Shown: positions 14,779 to 23,289 of the stretch, piece after piece
Numbering within the stretch: the first letter of the stretch is position 1
Layout: every line of letters begins with the position of its first letter
Source of the DNA: Candidatus Blautia excrementipullorum
GTDB taxonomy: Bacteria; Bacillota; Clostridia; Lachnospirales; Lachnospiraceae
DNA length: 38,988 nucleotides
Direction: 5' to 3'
Assembly: GCA_019118645.1 (NCBI GenBank)
Contig: DWYN01000084.1
Location: 1 to 38,988 of the forward strand
Notes under the pieces: generated by a model
Told to the model about the DNA's origin: nothing
What the model saw: only the letters and a program-made list of their open reading frames with translations
Databases searched by the model: none
Translations under genes and position numbers: made by a program

Positions 14779-17349
14779 TCAGCAGGTGGCTCCGCCGATC
14801 ACTGTCTTCTCCAGAATCTGCTTCTTGTCAATTCTGCTGTTCAGAAGCTTATCCTGTACATAATCAAATCCAAGTCTCTCAATGGTATCTGCAAAACGTT
14901 CTCCGGAGATTCCCTCATTGCGGAAGAAGAGAATTGCTCTCTCCACCAGATCAATCACTTCCTCTTCTGTAGCGAAGATTTTGTCAAGAGGCCGGCCTTC
15001 AGCGACTTTCTTGCCCCATCGGCCTCCGATATATACCTTGTAGCCTATCAGAGACTCATTTACCGCGCCGAATGGGCATCTGCCCACACAGCGTCCGCAG
15101 TGATTGCATTTTTCTGAAGGTATCTGGATCTTTCCGTCCTCCAGCGCAGCAATCTTAATCGGACAATTCTCCACTACCTGACATTTCTTGCAGCCCCTGC
15201 ACTTGGAAAGATCGATCTCCGGCAGCCGCTGACCAATAATTCCGATATCATTCAGGTTTGGTTTCACGCAGTTGTTGGGGCAACCGCCCACAGCGATTTT
15301 AAACTTGTGAGGAAGATCTACGCCATGGTATCCGATATAATACAGCTGATGCAGCTTTTCGGAAAGTTCAAAGGTGTCAATCAGTCCGTACTGGCAGGTA
15401 GTTCCCTTACAGGATACCACCGGGCGCACCTTCGATCCTGTGCCGCCTGTTTCCAGTCCGGCTTCTTCCAGAAATGCAAATACGGCTTCCAGATTGTCAT
15501 AAGGCACTCCCTGGATTTCCAGGGTCAGACGGGTGGTCATCGTCACCTCGCCGGAGCCGAATTTCTCCGCTGCCTCAGCTACCTTACGCTGCTCTTCGGA
15601 GGTCAGTTTGCCGTTTCTGGTAATTACGCGGACATTGAATACATCGTCATATCTCTTGTCCTGCAGGCATCCAAGTCCTTTTACACGCTTAATCTCCGCC
15701 GCCGAAAGCTTCTTTCCATTTCGCGGTACTTTTACATCATTAAAAGTCACGCCGCCTTCCAGAACCTTTGTATTTGTATAGCCGTAAGCTTTCAGGCGGT
15801 TCTGAAGGAAATAGCCTCTCTTTCCTTTTGTACATACGAGGAGAAGTTTGGCGTCTTTATCCAGTCCCTCTATCGGTCCGTCCACCGCGGAAAGATCTAC
15901 CCAGCGGGCATTTGCTACTGTCTGCTGAGGCTGCACGTCAATAACTGTATAGTCTTTTGCCGCCCCTGCCGCATATTCTGCGGGGCTCATGGAATTCATA
16001 ACTCCGTCGATTTTGTTCTCCAGTATGTAGCATGCGGTGACAAACGGATGAATCGCTGTGGAGAACGGCGGTGCATATGCAAAATCAAGAGTGTCAAAAT
16101 CATCCAGTTTCATTTCCCGGGAGATTCCCACAACTGCAATATCTGTCATTTTATCTACCGCTCCGGCACCCAGTACCTGGATTCCCAGGAGTTTTCTGGT
16201 GGATGTCTCTGCAGTAAGCTTCACAATAAAGGAAGAAGCGCCGGGATAATAATGCGCTTTGTCATCCACTACACAGATCACAGAAGTCGTTTCATATCCT
16301 GCCGCCTTTGCCTGCTCTTCTGTCAGGCCGGTACGTCCTCCATTCAGAGAAGGAAGCATCCGCACCACTCCTGTGCCCAGGCATCCGCCATAGCCCTTTC
16401 CCGTTCCGTTCATGGCTTTTGCCATGGCACGGGCCGCCAGGTTCGCAGTAGATCCCATAGCAGACCACTGAGCCTGTCCGGTAATGGCATTTTTAACCAT
16501 CGCACAGTCTCCCACGGCATAGATGTCCGGGAGATTTGTCTTCATCTGTGCATCAGTGAGGATCGTTCCCTTAAACATCTCCAGTCCGGAATCCGCCAGA
16601 AATCCTGTAGCCGGACGAATACCGACGGCTATAATCACAACATCCGCAGCTAAAGTTCCGTTTCCGGTAACAACCTTTTCCGCTTTTCCTTCTCCCTCAA
16701 TTCCGTTCAAAGTTGTGGAAGTCAGCACGCGCATTCCGGCTGCCTTTAGCTGTTTCTTTGCATAATCCGCCATCTCAGCGTCAAAAGCATTGGGCGCAAT
16801 CTGGGAAGCCGCATCGATTACAGTTACTTCCAGCCCCTGGGCCATCAGATTTTCGGCAACTTCCAGTCCGATAAATCCTGCTCCGCAGACTACCGCCCTG
16901 CGGCATTTCTTTTCTTCCACATAACTGCGGATCCCTACTGCGTCATCAGGTGTACGAACACAAAATACACCGGGAAGCGTAACTCCCTCAATCGGAGGAA
17001 CAAAGGGAACCGCTCCGGTGGCAATAATCAGTTTGTCGTATGTTTCTGTAAATTCTTCACCGGACTTTTTCTTCAGACAGACAGTTTTTGAAGTACTGTC
17101 AACAGAAGTTGCCTCGCATCCTGTATAAACTTCCGCGCCTGTCAGTCCGGAATACTTTGCCGGGGTATTGACAATCAGGGCGTCCCTGGACGGAATATCC
17201 CCTCCGATATAGTAGGGAAGGCCGCAGCCTGCATAAGAAATGTCTTCTCCCTTGGTAAACACCTTCACCTCTGCGCTCCGGTCACAGCGTTTGAGTTTTG
17301 CGGCTGCTTTTGTTCCGGCAGCTACGCCGCCGAGAATCACATACTTCAT
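14779..17349 (-). CDS. CoA-disulfide reductase-rhodanese-sulfite reductase-like-ferredoxin fusion
   Basis: Single 856-residue chain. Residues 1-440 are a CoA-disulfide-reductase-like FAD/NAD(P)H enzyme (VILGGVAAGTKAA, ISYAGCGLPYYIGG with redox Cys42, VCGAGFIGLEVAENL). A rhodanese domain follows (about 450-545, loop VCTKGKRGYF with Cys near 506). Next is a siroheme/4Fe-4S domain of the sulfite/nitrite reductase type (CKGTTC near 647, GGCPNNC near 688). Last come two 4Fe-4S ferredoxin motifs (CRGCKKCQVVENCP, CNHCGRCVGRCP). It probably couples NAD(P)H to reduction of polysulfide, sulfane sulfur or sulfite in the cytoplasm; the exact substrate is unknown. AAAGGAG lies 9 bases before ATG 17349. 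Divergent from LysR, with its own terminator, so monocistronic. Confidence 0.9.
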   Translation of the reverse strand: MKYVILGGVAAGTKAAAKLKRCDRSAEVKVFTKGEDISYAGCGLPYYIGGDIPSRDALIVNTPAKYSGLTGAEVYTGCEATSVDSTSKTVCLKKKSGEEFTETYDKLIIATGAVPFVPPIEGVTLPGVFCVRTPDDAVGIRSYVEEKKCRRAVVCGAGFIGLEVAENLMAQGLEVTVIDAASQIAPNAFDAEMADYAKKQLKAAGMRVLTSTTLNGIEGEGKAEKVVTGNGTLAADVVIIAVGIRPATGFLADSGLEMFKGTILTDAQMKTNLPDIYAVGDCAMVKNAITGQAQWSAMGSTANLAARAMAKAMNGTGKGYGGCLGTGVVRMLPSLNGGRTGLTEEQAKAAGYETTSVICVVDDKAHYYPGASSFIVKLTAETSTRKLLGIQVLGAGAVDKMTDIAVVGISREMKLDDFDTLDFAYAPPFSTAIHPFVTACYILENKIDGVMNSMSPAEYAAGAAKDYTVIDVQPQQTVANARWVDLSAVDGPIEGLDKDAKLLLVCTKGKRGYFLQNRLKAYGYTNTKVLEGGVTFNDVKVPRNGKKLSAAEIKRVKGLGCLQDKRYDDVFNVRVITRNGKLTSEEQRKVAEAAEKFGSGEVTMTTRLTLEIQGVPYDNLEAVFAFLEEAGLETGGTGSKVRPVVSCKGTTCQYGLIDTFELSEKLHQLYYIGYHGVDLPHKFKIAVGGCPNNCVKPNLNDIGIIGQRLPEIDLSKCRGCKKCQVVENCPIKIAALEDGKIQIPSEKCNHCGRCVGRCPFGAVNESLIGYKVYIGGRWGKKVAEGRPLDKIFATEEEVIDLVERAILFFRNEGISGERFADTIERLGFDYVQDKLLNSRIDKKQILEKTVIGGATC

Positions 17350-17457
17350 AATGTATTTCTCCTTTCGTATCGTTTTATGTACAGGCATATCCCGCTGAAA
17401 TTCTGTGTAAATTCAGCGGAATTGCCGGAACTGCTGGTCTCAGCTTTTCTGAAATCT

Positions 17458-17508
17458 ATTATAATACTTGATATCTATAAATGGAAATTGTAAAATACAA
17501 TTTATAAT
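17458..17508. promoter_or_regulatory. Shared operator and divergent promoters
   Basis: AAATTGTA-AAA-TACAATTT (17485-17503) is a perfect 8+3+8 dyad that also fits the LysR T-N11-A rule. Leftward, TATAAT (17463-17458) with weak -35 TTCCAT (17486-17481) at 17 bp serves the fusion gene; the dyad abuts that -35, as for an activator. Rightward, TATAAT (17503-17508) touches the other edge of the dyad, which would let the LysR protein repress its own gene. Confidence 0.7.
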
Positions 17509-17594
17509 ATTGAAAAAATCTATGGATATTTCACAGAAGATTTTCGGATGCATCCTGTCCGGAAAATATCATAAGAAGCGAAAGGAACCTTTAT

Positions 17595-18563
17595 ATGACA
17601 ATCCGACACCTGAAAATTTTTATAGCCGTTGCAGAATATGAATCCATGAGCGCAGCCGCCAACCGTCTCTATTTAACCCAGCCCACAGTCAGTCAGGCCA
17701 TAAGGGACCTGGAGACGCATTACCAGGTACATCTGTTTGAACGGCTTCATAAAAAACTTTTTATTACCGAGGAAGGAAAACAGCTGCTGGAACTTGCACG
17801 GATGGCCGTAGGAAGTTTCGACAGCCTGGAGCTTTCCATGCAGCGCTTTCAGGAGCGGCTTTCTCTGCGCATCGGATCCTCTCTCACGGTAGGCACCTGC
17901 CTGATGTCCAGTGTAATTTCTGACCTGGAGGCAGCCTGCCCGAAAATGGACATCTACTCTTTCGTCAGCAACACGGCAGAAATTGAGCAGAAGCTTCTTC
18001 GAAAAGAACTGGACGCGGCGGTGGTGGAAGGCACCATCGAGTCGCCGAAGCTTGCCACTATTCCCATTGTAGAAGATTCTCTTGTTCTTGTATGCGGAAA
18101 AAATCATGATTTTTACAATAAAGATGTGGTTTATACCTCCGAACTGGAGGGAAGAAAATTTGCCGTCCGGGAAAAAGGCAGCGGAACCAGGAAGCTGTTC
18201 GAGCAGTATCTCTCCGCCCACAACATCCATATCCAGACCTCCTGGGAGGCCAACTGCCCCCGAACGATTTTAAACGCTGTGATACATAACAATGCTCTCG
18301 CCGTAATTTCACAGAGGCTTCTAAAGCATGAAATACGTCACAGATCTGTAAAAATTTTCCATTATGAAACAGGAGAATGGAACCGCTTTTTTAAACTCGT
18401 TTACCTGAAAAAAGGGGCCGAGAATGCGGAAAAAACCGACAGATCATCCATCAGCGGCTATCTCTCCCCCTGTCTTGAAAATCTGCGCACTGTACTGGAG
18501 CGCTACCGTACTCTGACACAGCCTCAGGAATTTCCTGCCTGTATCTTAAAAAATGACGTCTGA
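17595..18563 (+). CDS. LysR-type regulator of the redox/sulfur fusion gene
   Basis: Protein of 322 residues: HTH MTIRHLKIFIAVAEYESMS, then AANRLYLTQPTVSQAIRDLE, followed by an effector domain of the CysB/CbbR/CysL class (REKGSGTRKLFEQYL is a typical ligand-site segment). AAAGGAA lies 8 bases before the ATG. It is divergent from the CoA-disulfide-reductase fusion, with a strong dyad between them, so it most likely activates that gene in response to a sulfur or redox metabolite (inference). A GC-rich terminator follows the stop. Confidence 0.92.
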   Translation: MTIRHLKIFIAVAEYESMSAAANRLYLTQPTVSQAIRDLETHYQVHLFERLHKKLFITEEGKQLLELARMAVGSFDSLELSMQRFQERLSLRIGSSLTVGTCLMSSVISDLEAACPKMDIYSFVSNTAEIEQKLLRKELDAAVVEGTIESPKLATIPIVEDSLVLVCGKNHDFYNKDVVYTSELEGRKFAVREKGSGTRKLFEQYLSAHNIHIQTSWEANCPRTILNAVIHNNALAVISQRLLKHEIRHRSVKIFHYETGEWNRFFKLVYLKKGAENAEKTDRSSISGYLSPCLENLRTVLERYRTLTQPQEFPACILKNDV

Positions 18564-18572
18564 CCTGCCGGC

Positions 18573-18605
18573 AGCCCGCCGCGTAATACGCGGCGGCTTC
18601 TTTTC
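18573..18605 (+). terminator. Terminator after LysR
   Basis: CCGCCGCG-TAATA-CGCGGCGG followed by CTTCTTTTCT. It lies between the convergent LysR and activase genes and may serve both, though the T-run favours the plus strand. Confidence 0.85.
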
Positions 18606-18618
18606 TGTCCCGTCCCGG

Positions 18619-21600
18619 TCAGATGCTGACAGCCAGCTCGCCTGACGTTTTCCGGTATTCCGCTTTTTTCCTTCCGTCCGCTTCGTTTCCATACCAGGTT
18701 TCTTTCATATTCATAACCAGCATCTGCAGACGGTTCTCAATATTCGCAAAACTTACGTCCGGGTCATAGTCCAGTGGAAGAATCTGTGCATCCGGATATT
18801 TCTCCTTCAGTTTTTTGGCGATTCCTCTTCCAACCACATGGTTCGGAAGGCAGCCAAAAGGCTGAAGTATAACAAAAGCTCTGCACCCTTCTTTCGCATG
18901 GTGAAGAATTTCTCCCGGTATCAGCACACCCTCCCCGGCGTCAAAGGTATGGTGGATAATCGGATCGCTCTCTTTCACCAGATCCTGCATTCTCACGGCA
19001 GGCTCGTAGAGAGGATGTTCTTTCGCAATACGGTCTGTTGTGTCGTGGGCAAGATTGAAAATATGATCCGCCGTATATAGCCAGGTTTTTTTCCCGATTC
19101 CTCTTTTTAAATGATACTCCTGAATCTGTTTGTCCTGATAGAAGTAGGTCTTTCTGATTACATCGGTCATTCTGGCCTCAATCACCTCGAACCCATTGCT
19201 CTCCAGGTATTTTTCAATATCATGGTTTGCTCCGGGATGGAAATTCAGGAGATATTCTCCTACGATCAGAACTCTTGGTTTTCTTCTGGAGCGGTCATAG
19301 GAAACCTTTCTCATTGTCTCTATTCCTTTGCGGAAGCCTTTTACCGCTCCCGAAATACCGGACTGTTCCATTCCCTCCACAAGGCTGTCCATGGCCTCCT
19401 CAAAAGCGCGCTCCGCGCTTCCTTTCTCCAGTTCATACGGCCGGATCTTTCTCAGAAGCTCTTCCAGAGCGTCAATCATGGGCATGGCAAAGGCAATCCT
19501 CAAGGAAGAAGCCAAATTCAGCCGGAATCCCGGATGCAGATCATGGCTGTCGCAGTCATCGTTGGTCAGAATCGGAACCTGCGGAAATCCGGCGTCATCC
19601 AGAGCCTTCCGCAGCAGCGCGCTGTAATGAGTAAGACGGCAGTCACCAATATATTTTCCCATTCCGATTGCCGTCCGGTCAGGATCATATTTTCCGCTTT
19701 TCAGGGCAGCCAGAGCCTCGCCGATCACAATCTGTGCAGGAAAACAGATATCATTATGTACATATTTCTTACCGAGACGGATAGCCTCCTCGCGGCCGGG
19801 CTGCAGGGAAACCGCCCGGATTCCCTGCCCGCAGAACGCTGCGGACATGATCCGGCTGAAAGCATGGGAAGTGTTGGGAACCAGCACTACCTTCTCTTTG
19901 CGGTCTTCCTTGGTGAATTTCACCGGATAAGGTTCCGGGAGATCGCCGGGAACAGTCTTTTCGCCTCTTCTGCGCTTCATCATTACTGTCTCCAGGAAAG
20001 AGCGGACTCTGATGCGCAGAGGGCCCTGTATATCGCTTTCATCCACTTTAAGGATCAGAGGCGTTTTCCCTGAAATTTCCCTCATCATTCTGACAATCTC
20101 GTCTGACAGATAAGCGTCATGGCCGCAGCCGAAGCTGACAAGCTGCACGTACTCCAGAGACTGGCTTTCCGCAGCCATAACAGAGGACGCCAGCATCCTT
20201 GCATGATAATTATTTACAATATCCAGACGGCTTCTGCTCAGATCCACTTCCTCAATTCCGGGAAGAGAGTCTGCTGTCAGTACCGGAATTCCGTAGCCTG
20301 CAAACATCTCCGGCAGTTCATGATTTACAAGAGAATCGTTCTGATAAGGTCTGGATGCAAGAACAACTGCAAACTTGTTGTCTTTTTCCACCTCGGCAAG
20401 AACGGCCCGGCCTTCTTCTTTCAGTTTTTTCCGGAACGACTTCTGCGCTCTGTTTCCCGCCTCAATGGCTTTTTCTGTCAATTTTCCGGGAATCTGAAAC
20501 TCCTCTTTCATATATTTCGTCAGCTGCTTCTTCTGATCTGCCTCTGTGTACCAGTGAAACATCGGCGCATCAAAGGGAACTCCCCATTGGCCGGCAGGAT
20601 CGTCGGAATTTCGAATCACAAGAGGATATCCCTTCACCACAGCGCACATGGACTGGCTTGTCTCCTCAAGATTTTCTGAAGGAACCGTCGTTATCACCGG
20701 CATAAAAATCCGGTCTGCTCCCTTTTTCACCAGATTCCGGATATGACCGTGCACAAGCTTCGCCGGGAAACAAACTGTGTCTGAAGTAACCGCTGACAAT
20801 CCGTCCTCGTAGATCCTGCGGGTACTGAAATCGGAAAAGCAAACGCCGAATCCCAGAGACTTCCAGAAAGCTGTCCAGAAAGGCGCATTCTCCCAGAAAG
20901 AAAGCACGCGGGGCATTCCCACTGTAATTCCGTTCTTCTCCATAAGCTCCGGATAATCATATTCCTGAAACAGCAGTTCTTTTCTTGTCTGAAACAGATT
21001 CGGAACCTTTTTCATTTTCTGTGTTTTTTCCTTCAGCTGTTCCCTTACTTTTTCATCTTTCGGATTTCCCAGAATTTCTCCTCTTTCGCAGCGGTTATTG
21101 GTAATCCACGAACTTCCGTTGGAAAAAGAAATTACGGTTCGTTTGCAGTGATTGCTGCAGAAGGGGCATGGCATATTTGCCGACTGGCTGTAGGAAAATC
21201 CCTCCAGATCGTCCAGACTGATAAAGGTCTGTTTCTCCGGTTCCTTCTGATGCTGTTCCTTTGCCGTCAGAGCCACTCCGATAGCGCCCATGAGTCCCGG
21301 ATAAGGAGCTCTCGTTACCGGTTTTCCGATATATTCTTCCAAAGCACGGAGCACTGCATCGTTTTCAAAAGTTCCGCCCTGAACTACAATCTTATCTCCC
21401 AGAGAGTCCACATTGGAAAGTCTGACCACCTTGGTAAATACATTTTCTATAATGGAGCGGCAGAGACCGGCCATAATATCCTCCGCCAATCTGCCGTTTC
21501 TCTGTTCCGTGATAATGCTGCTGTTCATAAACACCGTGCACCGGCTGCCAAGAACTGCCGGGTGTTTGGATGAAAACGCAGCTTCCGCAATCTTCTCCGC

Positions 21601-23061
21601 TGGAATATGAAGGGAAGAAGCAAAATTCTCAAGGAAAGAGCCGCATCCGGAAGAGCAGGCCTCATTTACCAGGATATTGGTGATAATGCCGTTCTCCAGC
21701 CAGATGGCTTTCATGTCCTGGCCGCCGATATCGAGAATAAAAGAAGCGTCCTTCACATATTTTTCCGCGGCTCTCGCATGAGCCACTGTTTCCACTGTAT
21801 GGTATTCCGCCTGAAAAGCGTTTGCAAAAAGCTGTTCCCCGTACCCGGTGGTTCCCGCTGCGAGAATATGCAGCCGGAGTCCTTCTTTCCTGTAGCGGTC
21901 CCTCATTTCAATCAGGGCTCGCTTCGCCACATCCAGGGGCGAGCCTTCATTTGGCGCATAAAAAGAATCCAGGATTTCCTCTTTTTCATCAATCAGTACA
22001 AATTTCGTTGTTGTACTTCCGGAGTCAATTCCAAGGTAAGCGTATACATCTTTTCCAGCGGAAGGTTTTTTCCATATGCGAGGAGCTTTTTTGTGTCTGC
22101 TTTCGAATTCTTTTCTTTCAGCGTCTGAACGGAACAATGGCTCCGATTCCTGCTGCTCCCCTTTTTCCATTTCTGTCATTTTTTTCTCAAAAGAAGCAAG
22201 CAGTTCTTCAGGCGTCCGGTCTTCGCTTTTTTTCATCATATTTTTCAGAGAAACTGCAGCCCCGTACGCCACCATAAGTTCCGGATGTTCCGGTACAAGG
22301 ACCTCCTCCTCTGAAAGCTTAAGTCTCTCTGCAAAAACTTTTACAAGTGCAGGGTTAAAAGTCAGGGGGCCTCCCTCAAAGGCCACTGGAGCTTTGATCT
22401 CAAGTCCCTGCGCCAAACCGCCGATGGTCTGTTTTGCAATGGCGTGAAAAGCAGACAGTGCAATATCCTCTTTTGCCACGCCCTGATTCAGAAGCGGCTG
22501 GATATCCGTTTTTGCATAAACGCCGCACCGTCCCGATATGTCGTAAACACAGGAACCTTTTTCTGCCAGCTCCTGGAATTTTTCCACAGGCACCTTCAGA
22601 ACAGAGGCAATCTCGTCCACAAAAGCTCCCGTTCCTCCCGCGCAGCTGCCGTTCATCCGCATATCTGCCACACTTACCGCATGGGTCTCAGGATCTTCCC
22701 TGAAGAAAATCATCTTCGCATCCTGCCCGCCAAGTTCAATGGCTGTTCCGATGGAAGGATACTGCGCCTTCAGGGCTTCTGCGTTAGCTGCAACTTCCTG
22801 TATAAAAGTAAGATTCAGTTTTTCCGCGATTGGCTTTGCCCCGGATCCGGTCATTCCGGTCTGAAGTTTTCTGCCGGGGAACTGTTCTTTCAGCATAGAC
22901 AGCACAAACGCAATACTTTTTACCTGGTCAGCATGATGTCTTCTGTAATCTGAAGCTAAAATTTTTTCGGTTTCCGGCTCCACCACCACGACCTTTGTTG
23001 TGGTGGAACCAACGTCAATTCCGACCAGCAGATTCTGCTCCTTTTCCTTATTTTTCATCAT
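18619..23061 (-). CDS. Giant two-module acyl-CoA dehydratase activase-like protein
   Basis: Protein of 1480 residues. Two ASKHA ATPase modules of the HgdC/BadF type: GIDVGSTTTK at 14-23 and GIDSGSTTTK near 345. Each keeps a cluster-ligand Cys pair exactly 39 residues apart (Cys140/Cys179, and the NEAC/SRC pair of module two), the spacing of HgdC Cys127/Cys166. A Cys motif follows (CPFCSNHC, later NRCERGE), then a DUF2229/HgdB-like C-terminal half (FWENAPFW, VSFGCGHDAYLSDE, CDSHDLHPGF). Relatives use ATP to push low-potential electrons onto 2-hydroxyacyl-CoA dehydratases or double-cubane proteins. No separate dehydratase lies nearby, so the target is unknown. Ribosome site GAGGAAG; ATG 23058 is an equal alternative. 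An unusual hairpin lies in its leader. Confidence 0.9.
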   Translation of the reverse strand: MMKNKEKEQNLLVGIDVGSTTTKVVVVEPETEKILASDYRRHHADQVKSIAFVLSMLKEQFPGRKLQTGMTGSGAKPIAEKLNLTFIQEVAANAEALKAQYPSIGTAIELGGQDAKMIFFREDPETHAVSVADMRMNGSCAGGTGAFVDEIASVLKVPVEKFQELAEKGSCVYDISGRCGVYAKTDIQPLLNQGVAKEDIALSAFHAIAKQTIGGLAQGLEIKAPVAFEGGPLTFNPALVKVFAERLKLSEEEVLVPEHPELMVAYGAAVSLKNMMKKSEDRTPEELLASFEKKMTEMEKGEQQESEPLFRSDAERKEFESRHKKAPRIWKKPSAGKDVYAYLGIDSGSTTTKFVLIDEKEEILDSFYAPNEGSPLDVAKRALIEMRDRYRKEGLRLHILAAGTTGYGEQLFANAFQAEYHTVETVAHARAAEKYVKDASFILDIGGQDMKAIWLENGIITNILVNEACSSGCGSFLENFASSLHIPAEKIAEAAFSSKHPAVLGSRCTVFMNSSIITEQRNGRLAEDIMAGLCRSIIENVFTKVVRLSNVDSLGDKIVVQGGTFENDAVLRALEEYIGKPVTRAPYPGLMGAIGVALTAKEQHQKEPEKQTFISLDDLEGFSYSQSANMPCPFCSNHCKRTVISFSNGSSWITNNRCERGEILGNPKDEKVREQLKEKTQKMKKVPNLFQTRKELLFQEYDYPELMEKNGITVGMPRVLSFWENAPFWTAFWKSLGFGVCFSDFSTRRIYEDGLSAVTSDTVCFPAKLVHGHIRNLVKKGADRIFMPVITTVPSENLEETSQSMCAVVKGYPLVIRNSDDPAGQWGVPFDAPMFHWYTEADQKKQLTKYMKEEFQIPGKLTEKAIEAGNRAQKSFRKKLKEEGRAVLAEVEKDNKFAVVLASRPYQNDSLVNHELPEMFAGYGIPVLTADSLPGIEEVDLSRSRLDIVNNYHARMLASSVMAAESQSLEYVQLVSFGCGHDAYLSDEIVRMMREISGKTPLILKVDESDIQGPLRIRVRSFLETVMMKRRRGEKTVPGDLPEPYPVKFTKEDRKEKVVLVPNTSHAFSRIMSAAFCGQGIRAVSLQPGREEAIRLGKKYVHNDICFPAQIVIGEALAALKSGKYDPDRTAIGMGKYIGDCRLTHYSALLRKALDDAGFPQVPILTNDDCDSHDLHPGFRLNLASSLRIAFAMPMIDALEELLRKIRPYELEKGSAERAFEEAMDSLVEGMEQSGISGAVKGFRKGIETMRKVSYDRSRRKPRVLIVGEYLLNFHPGANHDIEKYLESNGFEVIEARMTDVIRKTYFYQDKQIQEYHLKRGIGKKTWLYTADHIFNLAHDTTDRIAKEHPLYEPAVRMQDLVKESDPIIHHTFDAGEGVLIPGEILHHAKEGCRAFVILQPFGCLPNHVVGRGIAKKLKEKYPDAQILPLDYDPDVSFANIENRLQMLVMNMKETWYGNEADGRKKAEYRKTSGELAVSI

Positions 23062-23094
23062 TTATTTCCATCTTCCTCTATCCGTATAAATTCA

Positions 23095-23135
23095 CTGCAC
23101 CTGCAAAAATGCCGGCGGCATTCAGGCAGGTGCAG
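23095..23135 (-). other. Two-tier inverted repeat in the activase leader
   Basis: CTGCACCTGC (23095-23104) pairs with GCAGGTGCAG (23126-23135); inside it AATGCC pairs with GGCATT around GGC, separated by symmetrical 3-nt internal loops. There are 16 perfect base pairs in 41 nt. It lies 34 bases before the activase start and after a plausible promoter, so it would fold in the mRNA leader. No T-run follows on the minus strand, so a simple terminator is unlikely. Confidence 0.75.
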
Positions 23136-23157
23136 ACGTTTCTTCTGTCAGTGTTAT

Positions 23158-23187
23158 ATTGTAACGCTTTTTTCTTTCATTTTTCAA
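23158..23187 (-). promoter_or_regulatory. Putative activase promoter
   Basis: On the minus strand TTGAAA (23187-23182), 18 bp, TACAAT (23163-23158). The transcript would begin near 23151 and carry a leader of about 90 nt containing the hairpin. Confidence 0.5.
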
Positions 23188-23289
23188 GTATAAATTTCGA
23201 CATTTCTGTATAAATATTTTCCGGATCTTCTCAGCACAGTTTCACAAAGAAACCCATACACCGTCTTCCGGCCGCTTTCTCTTCCGTTT

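Noticed and set aside
15307-16653. Long plus-strand open frame opposite the CoA-disulfide-reductase fusion
   Set aside because: It is the mirror of a well-supported gene; the translation is rich in Cys, His, Arg and Ser without domains, and no ribosome site is present.
19111-20073. Plus-strand open frames within the activase gene
   Set aside because: Shadows of a continuous 1480-residue frame with conserved motifs throughout.
23095-23135. Terminator of the upstream ABC gene
   Set aside because: It lies about 155 bases beyond that stop, after a plausible promoter, and has no T-run on that strand.
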